Source: an uncultured Mollicutes bacterium
Lineage (GTDB): Bacteria; Bacillota_I; Bacilli_A; RFN20; CAG-826
Reading direction: 5' to 3'
DNA: 9,823 nucleotides
Assembly (NCBI GenBank): GCA_900550795.1
Contig: URTN01000014.1
Coordinates: 1-9,823, forward strand
Below are positions 5,453 through 9,823 of the stretch, in pieces; the first letter of the stretch is position 1, and each line of letters begins with the position of its first letter. The translations under genes were made by a program, and so were the position numbers. The notes below the pieces were generated by a model that was not told the origin of the DNA, did no database searches, and saw only the letters and a program-made list of their open reading frames with translations.

Positions 5453-8032
5453 ATGAATAGGAAATCAAAGACCTTATTTGCTGCCTTAAGCCTTGCTTCA
5501 TTATTTGCAAGCTTGACATCATGCCAACCATCTTCTTCAAGCTCTAGCGAAGTTGACACTGGTTCTTCTATTGTTACCACCGATTCAACTGAAGAAGAGG
5601 TAAATCCGCCAGTCGGCGAGAATAAAATCAAATTGTCTTCGCCTAGTGATGGGGAACAAATCCAAATCACCCCAACCCCATTGATGGATTATGTTAATGC
5701 TAGGGATGAAAAGGCACAGATTGAAGCCATATTGAAAGCAAAAGAAGCTGAAAACAAAAACTTAACTTGTACGTCCGTAAAGCTAAGCTGGCAAAAAGAT
5801 GGAAGTGCCAATTACACTATCTATTTAGCTGATAATGATAAATTCGATAATGCTTTAGCAGTCAAGGTTTCTTCTCTATCTAATTCCTACTCATTAGATA
5901 ACTTAATCCCAAATATTACTTATTATTGGAAAGTAAAAGGCACAAAAGCTAAAGACACTTCAGAAGTCTCTACATTCAAGACAATCGGGACATCTGTTCG
6001 TTTCATTAACGCAAGCGGAGCCTATAACATCCGTGATTTAGGTGGATGGAAAGCAGGGGATAAGACTATTAAATATGGCAAATTATTCCGTGGGGGTTTA
6101 TTAAATAACTTCAATAACTGGGCCGATTTAGATGAAAATGGCAAAAAAGTCTTCAATGAGACTCTTGGAATCAAAACTGAAATCGATTTACGTATTACCG
6201 GCAAAGATGACGGCAATCAAGCTGAATGTGCCTTTGATTCAAGCAAGAAATACATCCAAGCCCAATTAGGACAATATAATAAGATTCTTGATCCAGAAAA
6301 CTATGCTGCTTCGAATAATTTTGATTCCTATGGTGATTTGATTGCTAGCAATTATAATGTGGCAGTTTCAAATGATGGAATCAGCGTTAAATCCTTACGC
6401 GAAATATTTGAAACATTATCTGATGAAGATAATTATCCAATCTATTTCCATTGCAATGCCGGCGCAGATAGAACCGGGACACTTGCTTTCTTAATTGAAG
6501 GTCTATTAGGTGTTACCTATGAAGACACTATCCGCGACTTTGAATTGACTAGCTTTAGCGAATTCGGCGAAAGATTAAGAAGCGCTTTAACTAGTGATAA
6601 TACATTCGATGATTCTGGCGTTTATATGGATAGAGCGGGTGAGAATTACGTTGCCTTTGGGAAACTATATAACGACCTCATGCAATATTATGGAGACGGC
6701 AAGACTAGTCTATCCTATTCTATCGAGAATTATTTGACTAGATATGTTGGAATCCCTTCATCTAGCATTGCTAAGGTTAAAGAAATCTTACTTGGCGAAA
6801 AAATAGAAGGAGTTACCTTATCTTCTAGACAAGAATTCATGCTAGATAAAGAAACTATTTCATTAAATCTAGAAGAAGCGGGGCTAGATGAAATTACTTC
6901 AATCTCTTTAGGAAATATCGATTTAGGCAAAAATCCTGCAAATATTTCTTTAAAAGCTATTAAGGATAAAGGCATCTCTGGCGAAAGAGATATCGTTATT
7001 GTTGGTAAAAAAGGAGATAAAGAAACTACAGTTTACGCTCCTATCCTATTAATAAGTAAGATAATAAGCACAAAAGAAGAATTTATTGCCTTAGATACAT
7101 ACCGCGCAAAAGTAGTTAATCCATCAGGAACTGGCGACCGTGTCATTAACTTTGGGTATTACCGTTTGGCTAATGATATTGGAAATGAAGGTTCTCCAGT
7201 TAATCATGGCGGCTGGATTTCTGATCAAATTAGTGATAATGGTGCCGTGGGCTTCAGGGGTGTTATCGATGGTGCAGGACATACAGTCTTCCTAACGCCA
7301 ACTTATGCCGGATTGTTCTCTGTTGTCGGTGGCGGTGCTATTTTAAAGAATGTCAACTTCACCTCGGTTAAATTCGGCACTTCATCTGGTAGCAATGCTG
7401 TTAGCGCCATATTGGGTGCAACCTTATGTGGGGCTACATTAGAAAATGTAAACTTCAATATCCTTGCTGATGGCTTCGGTGCTAATTACCAAAATTGTCT
7501 TCTTGTATCAGGCGGCGGACTTATCTCAAGTAATATGGCTCATTCAAATTACTTCAAAAACGTAACAGTTAATTCAGTGGCCCCAATTGTTTCATTACTC
7601 GGCGGACTTACCTATGAAGGAATGGGCGGATGTGTCTTTGATAACTTTGTCTTGAATTGCGATCAACTCGCTTATGTAGGTATCAAACGTAATATCAGCG
7701 GCGGAACAATAACATTGGATAAATGCTATTTGCCAATGGAAATGAAAGGCATTACTGGTTCTTATAAGACCAGCTTGAAAGATAGCATGAAATTAGACAT
7801 TTCTGGAGACTATGTTTCTATAGAAGTCGATTCTAAATATGCTGGTATGACATTAAATAAAGCTACCTATAACGGCAAGAACATCGAAAATGCTACTTAT
7901 GAAAATGGATTGCTCATGTTTGAAAAAGCTTCAACTCTTGGAGCAAATCCAGCAGGAAATAGCGGTGTCATTACCTTAAATTTAGAAAAAGACAATCTAA
8001 ATTGCTCTTATTCAATATCAGTTACGATGTAA
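5453..8032 (+). CDS. Surface lipoprotein: FN3 + tyrosine-phosphatase-like + beta-helix-like domains
   Basis: An 859-residue secreted lipoprotein. Residues 1-24 form a type II signal peptide with lipobox LTSC (Cys24), then a Ser/Thr/Glu-rich linker (27-50). An FN3-like domain (about 58-178; LTCTSVKLSWQKDGSANYTIY, ITYYWKVKGT) precedes a protein-tyrosine/dual-specificity phosphatase-like domain of the Y_phosphatase3 type (about 183-445). That domain has NIRDLGG (192-198), LFRGG (211-215), IDLR (244-247) and the P-loop HCNAGADRTG (333-342), with nucleophile Cys334 and phosphate-binding Arg340, so it appears catalytically intact. The remainder (about 450-859) has a spacer, a beta-helix-like part with GFRGVIDGAGHTV (600-612), AGLFSVVGGGAILKNVNF (619-636) and ATLENVNF (661-668), and a beta-rich end. 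Such enzymes elsewhere act on phosphotyrosine, phosphoinositides or inositol phosphates; the substrate here is unknown. It is the first gene of the operon, 30 bp before the solute-binding protein. The domain calls are good; the role is inferred. Confidence 0.88.
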   Translation: MNRKSKTLFAALSLASLFASLTSCQPSSSSSSEVDTGSSIVTTDSTEEEVNPPVGENKIKLSSPSDGEQIQITPTPLMDYVNARDEKAQIEAILKAKEAENKNLTCTSVKLSWQKDGSANYTIYLADNDKFDNALAVKVSSLSNSYSLDNLIPNITYYWKVKGTKAKDTSEVSTFKTIGTSVRFINASGAYNIRDLGGWKAGDKTIKYGKLFRGGLLNNFNNWADLDENGKKVFNETLGIKTEIDLRITGKDDGNQAECAFDSSKKYIQAQLGQYNKILDPENYAASNNFDSYGDLIASNYNVAVSNDGISVKSLREIFETLSDEDNYPIYFHCNAGADRTGTLAFLIEGLLGVTYEDTIRDFELTSFSEFGERLRSALTSDNTFDDSGVYMDRAGENYVAFGKLYNDLMQYYGDGKTSLSYSIENYLTRYVGIPSSSIAKVKEILLGEKIEGVTLSSRQEFMLDKETISLNLEEAGLDEITSISLGNIDLGKNPANISLKAIKDKGISGERDIVIVGKKGDKETTVYAPILLISKIISTKEEFIALDTYRAKVVNPSGTGDRVINFGYYRLANDIGNEGSPVNHGGWISDQISDNGAVGFRGVIDGAGHTVFLTPTYAGLFSVVGGGAILKNVNFTSVKFGTSSGSNAVSAILGATLCGATLENVNFNILADGFGANYQNCLLVSGGGLISSNMAHSNYFKNVTVNSVAPIVSLLGGLTYEGMGGCVFDNFVLNCDQLAYVGIKRNISGGTITLDKCYLPMEMKGITGSYKTSLKDSMKLDISGDYVSIEVDSKYAGMTLNKATYNGKNIENATYENGLLMFEKASTLGANPAGNSGVITLNLEKDNLNCSYSISVTM

Positions 8033-8062
8033 AACTATAAAAACCAAAAAAAGGAGAAAAAA

Positions 8063-9766
8063 ATGAAAAATCTCAAAATCAATCGTTTAGCTTTAGTTGG
8101 ACTAACTGCCTTAGTTGGCGGTTTAGCTTCCTGTGGTACTGGGGGAGGAGGATCTTCCTCCACAACCACAAATGTCAACATCCTTGTCTTTAATGGAACT
8201 GGCGGAAGAGAATGGCTAGACAAAGCTACAAAGCGTTTTGCCGAAGCCAATAAGGAAACCTCTTTCCAAGAAGGAAAGAAGGGCATTACCTTCAAAATCA
8301 CCCCAAAGAAGAGCGTTGTCTTTAATTCAGAAATGAAGACTAGTGGTGATGATATCTTTATCTATGAATCTACTACAGATATCTATCAATTAGCTGCCCA
8401 GAATTTCTTGATGGATCTTTCTGATATTGTCGAACCAATGGTTACTAGCAATACAATCGAATCCAATACCTTAGAAAGACTAAAAGGACCAGATGACAAA
8501 TATTATGCCTTGCCACATTATGAATGGTTCCCGGGAATTAGCTATGACAAGGACCTTTTCGAACAAAAGAATTACTATTTTGCCGATCCTAGCGTAGATG
8601 AACAAGATAAGGAATTATATACAAGCAAATATGGCAACGCCTATTTTGTAGCTGATAAAAATGCCAAGAAATCAGTCGGCCCAAACGGCAAAGCCGGAGA
8701 CTATGATGATGGACTTCCATCTTCATTAGAAGAATTCAATATCCTTTGCGATAAGATGGCTGGTGAAGGTGTCTCCCCATTACTTATCTGTGGCGGCGGA
8801 CATTATTATTCCTGGTACTTGCCTCTTGCCATGTGGGCATCATTAACTGGCGCAGATGGCATGAAAGATACTATGTGCAACTGGACTGATGCGGAAGTTG
8901 ATATGGTTTCTAGCTTTGGAAGCGAAGATGCTTTCTATTCCGGTTCTGGATTAAAGAAGCCAGTTACAACAAAGATGAAGCTAAATGATGAAAATGGTTA
9001 TCAAATGTATAACATGGCTAACCGTTATTATTCCTTGGCTTTCTTTGAAATGGCTCTTGCCAATAAGTGGATCGATGCCGTAGCACTTGCTAATTCTAAC
9101 CAAACCCCAGTCGAAGCCATGAACTGGTTCATCAATAAACATAACAGTAAATCCTATGGTATGTATTGGGACGGTTCCTATTGGTGCCATGAAGCTGCTG
9201 ATGTTGGAACATTTAGCGATTACGCCAAGATGAATGTTGATAATCCAGATCGTCACGTTGCATTTATGCCTCTTCCAACTCAATTGACTGGTCAAGTCAG
9301 TGAAGGACATGGAAAGAGACCAACCTTAATCAACGTTGGTTCAACCTTGACTTTCGCTAATGCTAGATGTGAAAAGAATGGCAAGGCCAAAGCCGTTAAG
9401 GAATTCATCAAATTCATCTATAGCGAAAATGAACTTGCTGCTTTTAGTGAATTAACCGGATTGACCGCTCCAGTTAAATATTCCTATAACGTTGATGCAT
9501 TAAATAACACATATTATAAAGATTTGGCTGCTTATAGAGCTGATGCAGAAGTAGTCCAACAATCTTCCTATTCCACTCGTTACAAAAAGAATTTCGCCAC
9601 CTTCTTATATGGCTATACCATGACAATTTCTTCCTTTGCTTCTAGTAGCGGAACCCAAAACCAAGGTGGATATCTAGACGCCTTTAGGAAACTAGATTGC
9701 ACCTCTCAATATATATTCGAACACACTCAATTAACCAAAGATAACTGGGACAAAATGTCTAAGTAG
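8063..9766 (+). CDS. ABC sugar transporter substrate-binding lipoprotein (family 1 type)
   Basis: A 567-residue extracellular solute-binding protein anchored through a lipobox (LASC, Cys24) and a Gly/Ser/Thr linker (25-36). The mature part begins with NVNILVFNGTGGREWLDKATKRF, the usual first strand and helix of carbohydrate-binding proteins. It also has the hinge-type block LPHYEWFPGISYDKDLFE, aromatic-rich stretches (HYYSWYLPLAMWASL; GMYWDGSYWCHE) that could stack on sugar rings, and the late INVGSTLTFANA and KAVKEFIKFIYSENELAAFSELTG segments characteristic of the family. It is longer than the usual 400-450 residues, mainly through inserts in the first half. Start: AAGGAG (8051-8056) six bases before ATG 8063. 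No terminator separates it from the preceding lipoprotein gene or the following gene. Codons ending in C (GCC, ATC, TTC, GGC) look commoner than in the flanking enzyme genes, which would fit high expression. The ligand is not readable; an oligosaccharide is inferred from context. Confidence 0.92.
   Translation: MKNLKINRLALVGLTALVGGLASCGTGGGGSSSTTTNVNILVFNGTGGREWLDKATKRFAEANKETSFQEGKKGITFKITPKKSVVFNSEMKTSGDDIFIYESTTDIYQLAAQNFLMDLSDIVEPMVTSNTIESNTLERLKGPDDKYYALPHYEWFPGISYDKDLFEQKNYYFADPSVDEQDKELYTSKYGNAYFVADKNAKKSVGPNGKAGDYDDGLPSSLEEFNILCDKMAGEGVSPLLICGGGHYYSWYLPLAMWASLTGADGMKDTMCNWTDAEVDMVSSFGSEDAFYSGSGLKKPVTTKMKLNDENGYQMYNMANRYYSLAFFEMALANKWIDAVALANSNQTPVEAMNWFINKHNSKSYGMYWDGSYWCHEAADVGTFSDYAKMNVDNPDRHVAFMPLPTQLTGQVSEGHGKRPTLINVGSTLTFANARCEKNGKAKAVKEFIKFIYSENELAAFSELTGLTAPVKYSYNVDALNNTYYKDLAAYRADAEVVQQSSYSTRYKKNFATFLYGYTMTISSFASSSGTQNQGGYLDAFRKLDCTSQYIFEHTQLTKDNWDKMSK
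8147..8161 (+). repeat. Hairpin with internal SD-like sequence in the linker codons of the binding protein
   Basis: GGAGGA (8147-8152) and TCCTCC (8156-8161) form a perfect 6-bp stem with a TCT loop, within the codons for the Gly/Ser linker just after the lipobox. The left arm belongs to an 11-base run GGGGGAGGAGG (8141-8151) that includes AGGAGG, a perfect Shine-Dalgarno-like sequence inside the coding region. A role is speculative, and the coding constraint alone (GGGGSSS) may explain it. Confidence 0.45.
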
Positions 9767-9783
9767 TCTTGACGAGGGAAACC

Positions 9784-9823
9784 ATGTATAAAACAATTAC
9801 ACGTGATAAAAATAAGGCAAAGA
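9784..9823 (+). CDS. Start of next gene in operon (truncated by window; probably ABC permease)
   Basis: ATG at 9784 with GAGGG (9774-9778) five bases upstream, 17 bp after the binding-protein stop. The 13 visible codons (MYKTITRDKNKAK) stay open to the window edge. The short basic N-terminus and the position right after a sugar-binding lipoprotein suggest a membrane permease subunit of the same transporter. That is inference from gene order only, as no membrane segment is visible yet. Confidence 0.6.
   Translation, partial: MYKTITRDKNKAK

Noticed and set aside
8033..8062. Terminator or promoter between the two lipoprotein genes
   Set aside because: The 30-bp gap is A-rich with a ribosome-binding site, and no hairpin or -35/-10 pair is visible, so the genes are taken as one operon.
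8981..9310. 109-residue open frame on the - strand
   Set aside because: It is fully inside the well-supported solute-binding protein gene, has no recognisable domain, and is best explained as a shadow frame.
1..9823. CRISPR arrays, tRNA or rRNA genes, insertion sequences, phage genes
   Set aside because: I saw no regularly spaced repeats, no cloverleaf or rRNA signatures and no transposase or integrase motifs. Coding density leaves only the 245-bp control region uncovered.

Overview
The window looks like a carbohydrate-utilisation locus from a low-GC Gram-positive bacterium, probably a gut-type Bacillota relative near Erysipelotrichia or Mollicutes. That placement is inferred from the AT-rich DNA, the strong Shine-Dalgarno sites (AGGAGG, AAGGAG), two lipobox lipoproteins with Ser- or Gly-rich linkers, and the protein families. 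No taxonomic marker gene is present. Every Trp codon checked is TGG and no gene needs TGA read as sense, so the standard bacterial code applies.

Layout. The left part, on the + strand, holds the 3' end of an unassigned gene (1-656), possibly the tail of a carbohydrate-active enzyme. It is followed at once by a complete GH95-family glycoside hydrolase (665-3280) whose ribosome-binding site overlaps the upstream stop codon. Next, on the - strand, come an AraC-type regulator (4332-5207) and a CE15-like alpha/beta-hydrolase esterase (3277-4314), which together form a two-gene operon. The esterase and GH95 genes converge and overlap by three bases at their stop codons, inside an imperfect inverted repeat.

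The regulator is divergent from a second + strand operon across a 245-bp control region. That region contains a TATAAT-type promoter for the regulator, two inverted repeats, and a near-consensus cre/LacI-type operator (5410-5423). The + strand operon starts with a surface lipoprotein that joins an FN3 domain, a protein-tyrosine-phosphatase-like domain and a beta-helix-like C-terminus (5453-8032). It continues with an ABC sugar-transporter substrate-binding lipoprotein (8063-9766) and the first 13 codons of another gene (9784 onward), probably a permease.

Working model (inference). The lipoproteins act at the cell surface: the binding protein captures an oligosaccharide for ABC import, and the phosphatase-domain lipoprotein acts on, or senses, an unknown phosphorylated or glycan ligand. 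GH95 and the esterase lack signal peptides and would trim the imported oligosaccharide in the cytoplasm, removing an L-fucose or L-galactose cap and an ester. The AraC protein would be the local inducer-responsive regulator, and the cre-like site would add catabolite repression or control by a LacI-family protein. The most unusual items are the phosphatase fusion lipoprotein leading a sugar-uptake operon and the Trp beside the catalytic Asn pair of GH95.
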